This document shows, piece after piece, positions 33,792-46,515 of a stretch of 64,000 bases of DNA. Origin of the DNA: Notospermus geniculatus (lineage: Eukaryota > Nemertea > Pilidiophora > Heteronemertea > Lineidae); the NCBI GenBank assembly GCA_002633025.1, contig NMRB01000010.1, positions 6,788 to 70,787 of the forward strand, given 5' to 3'. How positions within the stretch are numbered: the stretch's first letter is position 1; every line of letters begins with the position of its first letter. A model generated the notes under the pieces. It did not search any database. It saw nothing but the letters and a program-made list of their open reading frames with translations, and was not told the origin of the DNA. The position numbers were made by a program, and so were the translations under genes.

Positions 33792-35686
33792 TGATTCTCC
33801 AATCTGGTTCTCGATGTACTGCAATTCCTATCGACATCTAAGCCGAGGCTCAGTTCACCATCATCAGCTATATACCCCAATTTCAGTTTCTTGTGTAAAA
33901 TGCACCAGCATTTCAGTCAGTTTACGATGAGACCGAGTTCCACTTGTGAGCCCTTTCAATACACAGCCATACAATCAGAATCACTCTTGAAAGAAGCCCT
34001 AAAAATTTACTCCACTCGAACTACACTTGAAATTTCAGCCGTCCAAGTTTTTTAAGCCAGCCTTTTAATGAATATGGCTGGCCCTGCAATTGCAGAGCCT
34101 TTAATCTTTGGTCAAAGCATCTGATCAAAGCCTAGCTCGCAGCGATGTATTTTGTAGTCTTCAAGAGATAGTTCCACTCTTCATCTAGTTGTAATGAAGG
34201 ATGACACTGCTCCGTTGCGTGGTGTGGCAGCGTGTTGGCATCAGCTGGCGTGAAAATCTTTAAAAGATTTTTAACTCTGAAATGAAATGTGAACATTCTT
34301 TGAATTGCACTTCGATGATTTTTTGGTCACTGAGACTCTGGTGTAACGAGTTCGCGAGAAGTTAAGTAGAATTGCTCCAGAAGGACTTGGACTTGAAAGG
34401 AGCAAAGAATGTTACGGTATGAGTTGGTCGACCCAAAGATTTATAAAAAATTAGATTTGGAATATTTGTTTTTTCTCTGGCAGAACATGCTGAAGCTTTG
34501 TGCATGAAAACTTGTTATTCTTTAATTCTATTACCATCAGTGAATCATTGTTCAAACAATTGGTGGAAAATGAAGCCTTCAAATTGTTTGTTTCTTATTT
34601 TCCGTGGCTGGTTGTTACCACATTTCACGGCTTGTATTGGAAGAATAAAAGAAGTTTAAAGACTGCCTGCTTGAACCTATTTTTGCCTTGGATCTTGCTT
34701 TGTGTACATGTTTGGTTTTGACTTCGATTGCATTAGTTTTTAACCTACTGTTCTGAACGTCATTACGAACGTCTTCTATAAGTATGGGTTAAGACTTCTT
34801 TTTACCATCAACCTCTGGTTTTCTAAGCTGAAACAGACAAAGCTGTGAATGCTGTCAGTTGGAAAGTAGGTTTGGCTGATAATTGAACCCACCACTAGAG
34901 CCGCAAGGCACCATTTTTTCCCTGCACCAATCTAACAGCCCACAGGATGACAGCCCGTGTCATCCTTTCCGCCTTTAGGGTTGATTGATCTTTCAATGGG
35001 ACAGTCACGGGTGGCTGATACTCAATCACATCTTTATAACAGATTATGATAGATTCTGGCACTAGATGATGAACTTGATCCTCTCATCTCATCTTTCCTT
35101 TGACCTCATTCACTACTGAACCTCTTTTTCAAGACCATTGCCTCTTTTGGCAATTCATTTCGCCCACATCTAATGGCAAAACTAAGTCATGCCGAGATCC
35201 AATACTGCTACAGGCCACCAAAGCAAGATTTACAAAAATCCAAAGACTAAATGAAATGCGCTCCGACATGGTGATAAGAGGCATTGCATAAAATTTGCCA
35301 TTAAACTGATCTCCATGGATATTGATGCATTCTGACTGTTGAATTGCTCTGGGGTCATTTGAGATTGCCAGCATGGAGCCGAATTTGGCTGATTGGTCAT
35401 AATGGATATTGGTTCATCGATGCAGCGCTCTGGTGAATCTTGTGAGGTGTTCAATGCAGAATATTGTTGGATTGGCAGTGTTGTAGTGTCTATTGCAATC
35501 AGTTTAGTCCCTAAAATTGGGTTGTTTGAACTATGGTTACTTGTCCAACTCCAAGTGGAAGAAATAGTTCTCAAAATGTGGAGATTGAACACATTTAGTA
35601 CCTGACACAATCTATAGGTCCTATGAAAATATTTTAAGGCAGTGTCTGAAAACATACACTCCTAAATAGCATTGACCAAAGTTATT
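33792..35686. other. Unannotated DNA
   Basis: Short frames only (for example 34500-34721 on + and 35230-35655 on minus, 141 codons, no recognisable motif and overlapped by other frames). No inverted-repeat element was recognised. Confidence 0.3.
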
Positions 35687-35805
35687 GGCTGGTATTCATA
35701 AAAGTTAGCAAATGCTTTTACTTAAGATTTGCACAGCGAGGTCCAATGTAAATGTACTACAAAACTTGAAGTAAAAGCATTTGCTAGTTTTTATGAATGT
35801 CAACC
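35687..35805. mobile_element. Foldback MITE of the (G)GGCC/GGCTG-TATTCATAAA type
   Basis: The left arm GGCTGGTATTCATAAAAGTT, AGCAAATGCTTTTACTTAAG and the right arm CTTGAAGTAAAAGCATTTGC, TAGTTTTTATGAATG are inverted. It is about 119 bp with a short spacer and non-coding. The end word resembles the GGGCCGTATGCATAAA hairpins at 44-50 kb. Confidence 0.75.
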
Positions 35806-36994
35806 ATTGGCGTGGCAACAAATGCTATCATTCTAGTCATTTACCTGGTCAAAGCACGATCAATAAAAGCCTGAGGGTCTATAGGGTATGGCACTTAGTT
35901 GGATATTGTTGAAATTGCATCGATTGTGCAAGGCCCAGTAACTAATATGATGATAATCCTTCGGTTCTCCTAATGGGTCTAGGCCTAAATGCCACAGGGC
36001 ACAAATCTCACCAGTGTTTGAAGTGGTCTTAGATGGCTTTGTAGCAAGTATTGGAGGTGAATTATCATTGGCGGTTGTTGTTTGATAGGCCTGATGCCCT
36101 GAAGCTTTACCAAGTAATGCACGTGTTTTACTTGTTAGGTGGTAGTACACTGATTAAAATTGAAATTTCAATTCTTCATTTGAATGCATTGTAACATTGA
36201 TTTTCAAAAAGTGCTGGAAGCATTTAGGACATGCAATTGTGCTAAATTGAAAGCATCTCAGAGCCCACTATGCAAAAATTCAGTTTTTTGAATTTTTGGT
36301 GTTTTTCTCCGCAAAAGTAATGTACGTGGGGAAATATGCATTTTGTTCATTCATCATAACAAATTTTGTGAAGTATGTCTTTTAAAAAAGTATACTGATG
36401 GATCATAATCATAATGGGAAATTACACAAAATGTTCTAGCGATTTACCTCGTCTCAATTTGTACTTTTGAAACTTTTTCCATTGCTTTAATAATGTTCGT
36501 TAGAAAATTTGTCCAGACTAGCTTCTAAGTGAATTAAGATGTTAGTGTTCTTGGCATTAAGGAATGACCACTTAGATGTCGTCTTAGGATGAATCAGAAA
36601 CAAGCCAGATTGCTTTCTGAGGCTTGTGCATTGTCTTTACTCATTTGAAAATCTGGCCTATTGTCTGTGCGGACTCCCCCTGACAAACGTGTAGGGTGAC
36701 CACTGTCCATTGAGAGGTTCTGCACTGGTCTCTAGGGTGATGGTATCATTTATTACTGGAGGATTAGCAAGCCATCTGCACTTGAAGATCATGGTGCAAA
36801 ACTTGAAAGGTTGCTTACAACTGAAGCGGTCTCGTGTCGAGAAATACTTAGCTTGTCCATCGAGGAAGAACACGCACGTCTGGTTTTGGCAGGTGATATA
36901 TCTGAAAGAATGCCATCATAATTGATCTCTTTTCATTAACAAATGAGACCAAATGTGCCTCTCTAGGCTTCACACAGAATGCTTGAATGTTTTT
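35806..36994. other. Unannotated DNA
   Basis: Two opposed short frames at 36658-36925 are complementary shadows and carry no recognisable motif. Nothing else is supportable. Confidence 0.3.
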
Positions 36995-37526
36995 TAGCTC
37001 ACCTGTGGTGAGCTCTCACGATGGTGCAGCGTCCGTCGTCGTCGTCGTCTGTTAGTAGGGCACGTTTTGTAACCGCTAAGGGCTATTGATCTGAAACTTG
37101 GTACATATATACCTCTAGGTCATATGACCTATGACACCAAGTTTCGGTCGGATTCGATTCTTGACTTGGCCACCAGGTGGCTAAAACCCAAAACACAAAA
37201 AAGTGCAATAACTCCTGAACTAATGACTGGGTCATCTCCAAATTTTTATCACAGGTGTATCTAATGAGGATACATAACATATATAACGGCTTTTTGATTT
37301 GACGTACTTTCCAAGGTCACAGGGGTCAAAGTTCAGAATTTTGTCGTTTGGGTGCACGTTTCGTGGCTATTTGACCTAATATCTTCTAACTTGGTGTGAT
37401 CAGGTGTCTGGGTACCCTCTGTACCTGGAACTCAAGGCTTGCCACAGAACATTTCGATTTAACATTTATCCTTTGTTCTTCTGGTACATTCACCGAGGTG
37501 AGCACATGGTCATGGACCATTTCATT
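36995..37526 (+). mobile_element. AGGTGAGC-family element, most complete copy
   Basis: The 5' end is TAGCTCACCTGTGGTGAGCT followed by GATGGTGCAGCGTCC and a GTCGTCGTCGTC tract. The 3' end is GAGGTGAGCACATGGTC and CATGGACCATTTCATT. Both ends contain a small self-complementary word (AGCTCACC-TGT-GGTGAGCT and TGGTC-ATGGACCA). GCTCACC and GGTGAGC are inverted between the two ends, giving short inverted termini. All frames have stops. It is a 532-bp non-autonomous element of uncertain superfamily and serves as reference for the other copies in this window. Confidence 0.85.
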
Positions 37527-38065
37527 GATACGTTCACATCACTATACTTAACGAATATTTTTGTCACCTAAGTTAGCTTAGACATCACAATAATCTACTG
37601 CAGCAGTTCTTTTTCTCTTCCTAGGGTACTTATGATTTCTGTAGAAAAGCAATGTAAGCTGTTGTCTGTCAGAAGCATCATCCAAAGTTTGATATTGTTA
37701 TGAGGTGCCTGAGGCTGATGAAAGGTGAAGCCTGGGCAGAGTAAAGAAATACAGTATGCCTGTGTTCATATCATCTACATCAAGGGCAGTGAACCTATCC
37801 AGTTTTTATCGAAGCACAAAAGTGTGAATGTTTGCCATTATTGCATATTCTGCCCCAACGGTAGTTTTCACTTAATAATTCAAATGCTGTTCATTCCACT
37901 TAACCCTGCGCCTGATTGAAAGCTTGTTGAATCCAAATGGCATGCAAAAAATGGATGAAAAATTCACAACTACTGGCATTTCAAGTACAAATATACAGTT
38001 ATGGCTGCCTTGGTTGTGCTGGTGTTTGGGAAGCTGTTGCTAGAACCAACCACCCCACAACGCAA
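37527..38065. other. Unannotated DNA
   Basis: Only short frames occur (37725-37919 on +). No repeat was recognised. Confidence 0.3.
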
Positions 38066-38237
38066 TGATACAATGGGGACCCTAGCTACGATAGAGGGCA
38101 GCAAACCGAAACTAGGTCCTATGCAATGGACGCCTTTTGTGTGGGAAATATCAGGACGGGGATGTCAGTTTCATTTCAATAGTTTTAACCACTAGTGACA
38201 CCTATTGAGGCAGTGGGCTAGGGTCCCCATTGTATCA
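38066..38237 (+). mobile_element. MITE, 172 bp, with perfect 20-bp inverted ends
   Basis: The left end is tgatacaatggggaccctag and the right end is its exact inverse. The interior reads CTACGATAGAGGGCAGCA, CAATGGACGCCTTTTGTG and TTTCAATAGTTTTAACCACT, shared with the reverse copy at 61947-62119. It has no coding capacity. Confidence 0.9.
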
Positions 38238-39071
38238 GGCAAGGATCACTCTGATGACCGCTGAAAATGCTGCCCTCTAGCTCATCCCCAATGTCCATGT
38301 CAATCTTTGGATACTTCTTCCAAATGCTACCCACTTTGAATGACTCTGATTTTCCCATAATATTTCCTAGCGTCTATCTCCAGACCCAATCTGGTGGTCT
38401 GGAATATAGACGTACTTGGCTTTCACAACATGGGTATATGTTCTTACTAGCCTTTAATTAAGTTAACCCGAGTCTTAGTCAGTCTTGAGTGCTTTATGTT
38501 GAAATAATAGATAGAATTCAATAAGACTTAATCAAGTAATGATATAGTCTGACTGGCCGTGCCTGCAGGTATCGCCCAGTGAGTTGGCCTTTCATCTCCT
38601 CAACAATTCATTTGTCTTTTAATAACGTTGAGAGCTGTGGATCATTGATAGCCCGAACCTCACGATGGGGCCACATGGGTCTTTCAAGACAGGTTGATTG
38701 AAATTGCCAAGGTGAAGTCAAATTACACATGAATATTTTTAATTCAAAGGCCACTTTAATCATTGGCGACCAACTCACCATCCAATGTCTGGGTGATTGA
38801 AGACTGTGGCATTTGCTTCTGAAACTTCAATGGCGATTTTAAATCCCAAGATTACTGGGTGGTGAATAGATGGTATAGATTATGGAAAGGAAACTCTGTT
38901 GTGATCGAGGGTTATGTAGGTGAGGTAAAATGAAGGATCAGGAAGTCGAAATTATAAACTCTATTTTCAAAATACTCCACTGCCAAGGCTAAGTCCTCCA
39001 TAGACTTGAGGAAATTACTGATGCGTCTGTGAGGAGTGACACTTTGGATGAGTGGCTTCCTCAATCCAAGT
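38238..39071. other. Unannotated DNA
   Basis: Short frames only and no recognised repeat. Confidence 0.3.
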
Positions 39072-39578
39072 CCAATGAAATGGTCCAGGGACCAGAGTAA
39101 CGCTACCAAGATTAATATTCGTTCAATGTTAAAAAAATACCAGCTGCAGCGGTTTATGAGATAAAGGTGAAAAAGGCCATTTCCAAAGATGGCCGCCTAT
39201 CCGCCATATTGATGTCTGATCGGGCCAAAATTTTCTGTAGAAATAGACACTACCTAGGTATATCATCAACCAAGTTTGAACACTTCAGGTCAAATAGCCA
39301 GGAAACGTGCCACCCAACGCTGAAATTTCGAACTTTGACCTCTGTGACCTTGAAAAGTTGGTCAAGTCAAAAACCCATATGATATGTCAGGTACCTTTAT
39401 TCCATGTACCTATGATAAAAATTTGGTGAGGATCCGACCAACGCTAAAAGCGAAACAGCACTTTAAATGATTTCGTTTTTGGCCCCCTGGTGGCAAAATG
39501 GACAATTAGATTTTAATTGTCGACGACGATGGCGATGGACGACCGACAAACCGGTGTGGTATACAGGTGAGCTAAAAA
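39072..39578 (-). mobile_element. AGGTGAGC-family element, diverged, reverse
   Basis: CCAATGAAATGGTCCAGGGACC at about 39072 and ACAGGTGAGCTAAAAA at 39578 mark the ends. Between them lie GTGACCTTGAAAAGTTGGTC, ATGATAAAAATTTGGTGAGG and a GACGACGATGGCGATGGACG tract. A block with AAAGATGGCCGCC near 39187 is not part of the other copies and resembles the motif of the 145-bp unit. The 39578 end lacks the CATGG-ACC palindrome seen elsewhere, so this is a related subfamily. Confidence 0.65.
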
Positions 39579-42500
39579 GTCTGCCTCACTGGGTTTTGTA
39601 GGAGCATAACAAGGGCAGGGGCACATATTGGAAAAGGTTACTGTAGAGTCTTTCTTTTTATTTGCCAGAACAAGTGATCTGGACAATAAGTACATTTGGA
39701 ACAGCGTAGCCATCAGATCGAAGAGAAACTAGACGGGAATTAGACATTGTGTAAACTGGTCCATTACAAAACCATCACTTGGGTATATTGCAAATAAACC
39801 TGATACAGGTCATGGGTATGATTGATTAAAAGGCTTTGAGTTGTTTTAATGGGTTCAACATTAAGGGAGTGCACTTTGATTACGTGTACTTATTTGGGGA
39901 TACTTGCTCCTACTTTTTCGAGTTTTAACGTTACCAATTACATGTAAGTGCAAAATCAATCAACACTGATTACAATGAAATCAGTGAATGTGTGATTATC
40001 TTGATCTCATATTGGCGCTCCTTCAGTGGCTTCACTTAATGCTTTGGTTTGCTGTAGTTGGGTAACCTCTTCGAAGCCTCTATGAGTGCAAAATACTTTA
40101 CTTGTCCTGTTTGAGGCTGTTCAGGACATTCATTTGATTTTGCACAACTCTGAAATTCACACTTCCTTTCATCAGAAGGTGTTGCGTTGGTAAAACTGGG
40201 TGGGAAAAACCTGTCAAAGATATGAAATTTTTCCTCGTATCTCTCTGCAAACTTACATCTGTGAACTGTTTGTGTGACATCAAAAGTTTATCAGTTTAAA
40301 GATAGAAATCATTTTTATAAATCGATGTCATAACTTTGTTGAGGCACTTCAGCCATGTTTGCTCTAGTCTTCCTGTGTAATTCATTGGAATGGCTTTGTG
40401 GGGTTACTTCGTTACTTCAAGGATTGGGAAAGTCCTTTGATACTGTCACCAAGCTGAAATCCGTTCCACTCACACTTGCCTGAAATATCTGTACATTTCA
40501 TGTACACGATACCTGGGATACTCATGTATGCTTAGGGGGGAATGAACAGCGGGCTTGGTTTTATCCTATCAAAGAATCACCCCACACGTGCAGACTTTGA
40601 ACATAACATAGAAGGAGGGACCTACTTTTGTTTTTTTAATAATGTTCCATGGATTAAAACTTATGCAGATATCTAAAGGCGAGCAACATTTTTCAACAGT
40701 GCAATACTGTGTTAATCATAAATTATTACTTATCCACTGCACTTCCCAAGAAGTGTTGCTAGCATCAATCATTATATTCCCTTGTTCTCTGATTGATGAT
40801 GTACATCACCAGACAGTTCAATGGTATTCCTGGGAAAACGCCTCTTTGAGGTTTGGCCAAACTTTACATGTTTTGTAAGACACGTGGTAGAAGAATATCC
40901 AAGAGGAATATTTCTTTGATGACAAGTTAACTGTTTAGATTAGCATAAGTTAGAAAGTGGGAAAGCTGTTTGTAAAAGTGGTGTTTCAAGATTCCACATA
41001 AGTAGTCATATCCTGCAGTCTTGAGTTAAGAACTTACCATTTGTTTAAAAATCATACAAGATGACCATTACAGTTTTTTGTTCTTGTTACTTTAACGCTT
41101 TAGCATTTTCCTTGCCAATTACCCTCCCACTGGGTCCCAGTTGATATTCCAGAGGTCAATGATGTGAAATGAGGCGATTACAAAGTTGTCTTGTGAATTT
41201 CCATTAACAGAGTAATTTGGAAGAGTTGAGAAATTTCAACCAATTTTCTCCTCATGACCCCATGATCAAAATGTCACACCTTTGTTAAAATCCATTCATA
41301 CATTTGCTACAGCACTATTATAGGCCAGGCTCGAGGGGTTAAAAGTCATCATGTATTGTCTCAGACCATCAGCTTTGTCTTAGTGAACATGTGACAACTT
41401 TTATAATGAGTAAAGTTAACTAGCTAAAGTAAAGTGAAGTGACAGGTTCCACGTCAAAGACATCAGGTTGTTCCAGTGAAATTTGAGACTAATTACCAAG
41501 GGGCAGGCAGCGGTGAAGATTGACTTGGTAGCGCAGGGAACTGGAGGTGAGACCATCGCCACGAGTCATTGCTGTCAGCTCCTATAGGTCACTGATGATC
41601 CCTCTGAAACTTCCTCGATGACTTTCAATTCATTATCTTGTCCTTGTATATGGACACAGTGAAATTTTGTGGTAATTGCATTGGAGCTATTTCCCTCACA
41701 GCCGATCCCCATGGAGAAGACTGTTTGAAGTTTACATTGGTTGCTTGTGAGTTTGTAGCTGTGTTGGGCTCAGCAACCACAATGGTATAAATGATGTATT
41801 TCGAAATTTCTCTGAAAATCACTACTTCAACTTTTGTTGATCTTTGAAAATATTTAAAAATCTTCCAGATTGATGAGGAAAAATTCCCTCTCTGGAAAAA
41901 AAAATTGTCGTTGACCACAAATCTTAGTTGCAACAAATAAACCCCTTCAAAACCTTGAAAGTTTTAACATTAACATCATGTAACAAAATTGATATGAAAA
42001 CTGATTATTAGTTCGTCGATCTATCAATATTCGTAGATTGCAGAAAAAAGATGGGAAACTTTAGCCTTGCTACAAACTATTTTTTACTATGCAAAAGTTT
42101 TTTTCTAGGTGCCATGTTGCAAGTGAAGGAATACATTGAGTCAACTATATTTGGACCTATTCTGAGCAAAATCTCCTGCACGATAATGCTAATTGTTTGC
42201 ATCCCATCGTATTGATTGTCGAACGTCATTAATGAAAAGGTACTCGATCATTGAGTTGTATGAGTGTCATTTCTGGCCAGCATGCCTTAATTTCCTTGTT
42301 ACTACCAGGAGGACTTCTGTGAGAGTCTACTACAATGGGACGAACCAAGAAAATAAAGGGTAAAAACAAAATGTAAAAGGTTACAGGGTCACCTGCCATT
42401 GTTACACATCCTCTCAAAAGGGACAAAAGACGCCAAGTAATTCCTGATACTAATTCAGGGCCTCATCTGTGGGTTTTACTTCTTTGACCTAACCAATGTA

Positions 42501-42656
42501 GATTGATGAGTGAATGATTAGAATGCGATTTTTCACATGCAGTTTTGCTGGGAAGATTTTTAAAGCTGCCATCATATTCTGAGTCTTGCACAGAGTTTTT
42601 GTTTCGTTCTCTTCCCAAACATGAGATTGATGTAGGACAGATGTTCAGTGTTTGAT
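39579..42656. other. Long unannotated stretch
   Basis: About 3 kb of AT-rich DNA with scattered frames of 60-103 codons (41625-41936 on minus is the longest) and no recognised motif, SINE or inverted-repeat element. Confidence 0.35.
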
Positions 42657-42826
42657 GTGAGACAAACAAGAATCAAAGCTGGCCTGCTTCCAAGAAGGAC
42701 AAGAAAGGATGCCTCCCTTGTTGGTGCCTGTGCACAAGTCTGTGAGGCAAACAAGAATCAAAGCTGGCCTGCATCCAAGAAGGATAAGAAAGGGTGCCTT
42801 CCTTGTTGGCGCCTGTGCACAAGTCT
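42657..42826 (+). repeat. Tandem duplication, two 85-bp units
   Basis: GTGAGACAAACAAGAATCAA at 42657 and GTGAGGCAAACAAGAATCAA at 42742 each continue to GCCTGTGCACAAGTCT, with a few substitutions. As 85 is not a multiple of three, a protein-coding origin of the period is unlikely. Open frames on both strands across it are by-products. Confidence 0.9.
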
Positions 42827-44300
42827 TGGATGTATTTTTTGATGAAACCAATGCAGCTTGAAAGATAAGCTGTACGGATGTACCCGAATATTGAATCATT
42901 GCCTTGTTGTTGCAGAGAAAGTGAATAAAAGAAGCACCGAAGCCTTGACTTAGCTCATCTGAAATGGTAAATAGTACCAAGTCTGAGATGTACATGTAGC
43001 TTTCCTTGATATTCAACGTCCCTCACAACTCTTGATGGAAATTGGACCCATGGTATTGCATCAATAGAAAGTTCGTATTTTGCTTGAAGATGTCAGAGAA
43101 AATAACATTGGGCAAATAAAGCGCGTAGCTGGGAAAACATGCATGATTGAAAAGCATCCTCTGGAAGAAGTCACCCAAAATATTGATTAAAACCATCGGA
43201 ATGCAAATTCTGCATCACGCTTCTGACACCTGAAATGACATTGCGTAAATAAAACTAGTATCCTTAGGACACGAATCCTATCATCAGATGATTTCACCTC
43301 TAAAAAACTGTCGGCCAAAGTAATGCAACTTCAGCAAATATTGGTGCAAAGTTGTCATGACACGTGCCAAGTCTCTTCCAGTTGAACAAGACTGTAAGCC
43401 TCTGTGTCATTGCATGCATTAAATGTATTGCTTTCAAGTTCTCCAAAGAGTGGATATCACCATGCCAGCCAAGACTATTTACTTACAATTTTAGTTAATG
43501 AATCTGTATTTGTTCTGGGTGACTCCATCATCAAGGAGATAGCTTAATGACATAGAACGTCCAACTTTCTCCCTATTTACATTCCCCGAAAGCAAATTAC
43601 TGTTTATATACTTGTGTTCTTTGGTTGGGCGAAAACCGGTACTTAATGTTCTGGGTAATGAGTGAGTGTCCAATCTGTAATCTTTCAGAATAGATGTGTC
43701 ATCTCTTCTGTTCTATGTCCATAATTAATCATGTTCACATGTTCCATCACGATTAGGCTTGTTTGGGACACTTTCCTCATCATCAGTTGATGACTGGTGC
43801 TATAAAAGAAAGTAAGCCACAAACCATCTTTTTACACTCTACACTAATGTAGGCATATACTTTAAAAAACTGCCATCAATAATTGTGGCTTTTAATAGCA
43901 GCATAACAGCATCTCATAAAAGTTGATGTGCTGTAATATCCTGCTTTGGAAAACATTGACCAAATTTTCTGCATCTTGTACGTATTCATGTTGTAGGTAT
44001 AAACACAAGATCATACGGCAGCATGTATTTCCTTGGTACCGAAAACTGCAATCACTGGCTACTAGCAAATTGAACTGTATGTTTTGACATTATCAGGAAT
44101 TGAAGAGCAGGATGGAGGGCTGTTTATAAATCCTCCCTATAAATCAGTGGCTAATGTTGGAACTAAATTTCCCCCTTTGACATCATCAAAGGAATTCAAG
44201 AACTGAAGTCAACTGTGACTGTATTCGTCGTGTGGCCATGTGAACGCTTAGAATTTCCTTCTACGTCAGCTTTGAGCACCCAGCGCCACATTATGGGAAA
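42827..44300. other. Unannotated DNA
   Basis: No frame with recognisable features, no SINE and no inverted repeat was recognised. Confidence 0.3.
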
Positions 44301-44405
44301 GGGCCGTATGCATAAAACATCTTAAGTGTAAAATTTCCCTTATCTTTTGTTTGGAACAATAATTTAAGGGAAATTTTACACTTAGATGTTTTATGCATAC
44401 GGCCC
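44301..44405. mobile_element. GGGCC-ended foldback MITE, 105 bp
   Basis: Ends GGGCCGTATGCATAAAACAT and its inverse enclose the pair AAGTGTAAAATTTCCCTTA / TAAGGGAAATTTTACACTT and a spacer of about 25 bp. It is almost one long hairpin and non-coding. Confidence 0.9.
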
Positions 44406-45408
44406 CTGTTACTCCTGACCTATGTCATGTTCCTGATCAGCGGGCAAAAAAACTAGAGCTAATCTGAATCGAGTCATGTCACCGAGATTTCCTGGACATT
44501 GCATGTCTCATCCGGGGCCAATTTGCCTCTTCTCAGGCTAATCAAATCTAATCAAACTGCTCATTGCCTGGCAATTAGATTTGGGGCTAGCAGTGGGAAT
44601 TACACAAAACATCAGGCCAGTCGTAGCAAACCATATCAGAACTAGATTTCATTCTGTACTCTCAACTGTTTTGGTTTGTGGTCATTTTACTACTATTTTA
44701 CTATCGCGACAGTTTTGCATGGATTGCATTTGTCCCAAATGAAGGCCCGATCGGGACTCTGAAATCTCGATCGCCATCATTCATGTATAGGACTTCATAT
44801 ATCAGCAGCTGTGTTGACAAAGATGTTACTTTGTCTATGCTTCTTCAGGAAGTTAACTTTGACACTTTGATGCCCTGCTGCTGTATACTGCCTGTGTGAA
44901 ACAAACTCTATTGTTTTAACAGTTTCTACAGAAAGAGATGAAGATAAATGGATGAAATTGCATGGATCGTGGGAGTTGAATGCTCACATTTGTCTTGAAC
45001 CTTGTGGCTTATCCAAGTACATTGTACATGTATGTGTAACAAATTATAACAGAGTCTCGATAGAACCAACATGAACTGTGTGGAGACAGCTCATACAACC
45101 CTTCCACAGTACACCTGATCATCTTCCCAAATTTGCCTGTCATGCTTGTAGACAGGTGCAAAAAATATCCCAGTGACAATCTCCCATCTGCTGCAAGTAG
45201 TTGGTAAATATTGCTGATGAGATGAGGCAGGCAATGTTGGTAAAAACCGTAAAATATGGTCTGGATCTCAGTCTATGGACGAAGAAAGTATCAAGCCAGC
45301 TGGCTCATGTCCTTTACGGAAAGGATATTTTATTTAAGATGTAGTTCAGGTTGTTTTTCTTGCAAGGGATCGCTAATAAATTGGTAATGTAGGAACGTTC
45401 GTAGGATC
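44406..45408. other. Unannotated DNA
   Basis: A frame of 73 codons at 44678-44899 on + has no recognisable motif. No repeat was recognised. Confidence 0.3.
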
Positions 45409-45452
45409 GACTGTACTTCTAGTGAAGATACCACTTCACTAGAAGTACAGTC
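45409..45452 (+). repeat. Perfect 19-bp hairpin with 6-base loop, followed by a T run
   Basis: GACTGTACTTCTAGTGAAG at 45409-45427 and the exact inverse at 45434-45452 enclose ATACCA, and CTTTTTTA follows. The stem does not extend outward, so it is shorter than a normal animal microRNA precursor. It may be a miniature foldback remnant or a structured RNA. Confidence 0.7.
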
Positions 45453-45872
45453 CTTTTTTATCACCATGAGGCAAATAACCTCTTGGGGTACGTTCGTGAT
45501 TGATGTGGAACATTTTTTTTATTAAACTGTACCAAGTAGCCGTAAGTGATATACATTTGCCACAAAAATAAATCCTAATATCGCATAAATTGATCGGTTC
45601 TTCTAATCTTGGCTCAGGACCACTGGTTGTAACTTCAATCTGTCCAGATAAGAATGTATTAAGGGCTAATCGACCTGCCGCATTCCCAAATGAAAACACT
45701 CACTCCTTTGAATGGTACTTTGTCAGCTAATATATTGTACATAAGTGACAGAGAAATTATAGCTTAGACGCTTACCATGCTTACTGTTGCTATCAGAAAC
45801 AGGCTTATTTTATAACTTTTGTTCGATACTAAAACTAGGATATAGTCCAGATAATGGTCTTGAAGGGACCTG

Positions 45873-46007
45873 GGGCCGGTTGCACAAAGAATCTTAAGTT
45901 TAAGAACAAACTTAAGTCTGAAATGAAGTCATCTGATTTGCTGAAACCTGGTCACATGATGACCTAAGTCAAACTTTAGACTTAAGATTCTTTGTGAAAC
46001 TGGGCCC
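45873..46007. mobile_element. GGGCC-ended foldback MITE, 135 bp
   Basis: The left end GGGCCGGTTGCACAAAGAAT and CTTAAG(T/A) words are mirrored by ATTCTTTGTGAAACTGGGCC at the right. The core differs from the 44.3-kb copy, and the arms are diverged in the middle. It is non-coding. Confidence 0.85.
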
Positions 46008-46133
46008 TGGTTTACTGTTGATACTTTCTTTTCAAGTTTTGGTTCCTGCTTTTGTGTCTCTGAAATCTTTTTCTTTTTTAAAGTTTTTCTGAGATTTTTT
46101 GGTTCCAATGAATAGACATTTCTGTCCCATTGT

Positions 46134-46450
46134 AGATTTACTTCGAATGAACCTTCGTTGGCAGCGAACAGCCACTACTTTGAAGAGAGTAAAGTGTACT
46201 CCATGTATCCGCAGATGATACTCCGGACTTTGTGGAATCCGAACACAGACAAAGTCGTGATGACTACTAAAACTACGCTCTGCTACCATAGAAGAGTTCG
46301 GATTTTATTAGCTCTTCATACTCCAGAGAACGTGGATCTTGCCTTCCCACTGCCATGGCGATACACTAGGCAGCACCTTGTGAAAAAAACTATGGGTCGT
46401 ATTTTAGAACGTTCCTTAACGTTAAGGTCGACCTTAAGTCTATTGTAAAA
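46134..46450 (+). CDS. Candidate exon running into a MITE, unrecognised
   Basis: A polypyrimidine tract and TTTCTGTCCCATTGTAG ending near 46133 form a plausible splice acceptor. The frame is open to a stop at 46448 and has gene-like codon use (AAC AGC CAC TAC, TAT CCG CAG ATG, CTC CGG ACT TTG TGG). The peptide contains SNEPSLAANSHYFEESKVYS, LRTLWNPNTDKVVM and LALHTPENVDLAFPLPW. No domain is recognised. The last 18 or so codons lie inside the MITE that starts at 46394, which also supplies the stop. The minus strand is also open over 46032-46289, so coding on the other strand cannot be excluded. Confidence 0.3.
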
Positions 46451-46512
46451 CCATCGAGAACAATAGATTTAAGGTGGACCTTAATGTTAAGGAACGTTCT
46501 AAAATACGGCCC
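46394..46512. mobile_element. GGGCC-ended foldback MITE, first of a tandem pair
   Basis: GGGTCGTATTTTAGAACG, TTCCTTAACGTTAAGGTC and GACCTTAAGTCTATTGT are mirrored by ACAATAGATTTAAGGTGGAC and GGAACGTTCTAAAATACGGC. The spacer is AAAACCATCGAGA. It is 119 bp and nearly all paired. Confidence 0.9.
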
Positions 46513-46515
46513 AAT

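Noticed and set aside
45409-45460. Bacterial-type terminator
   Set aside because: The shape fits, but the window is eukaryotic and no transcription unit ends here.
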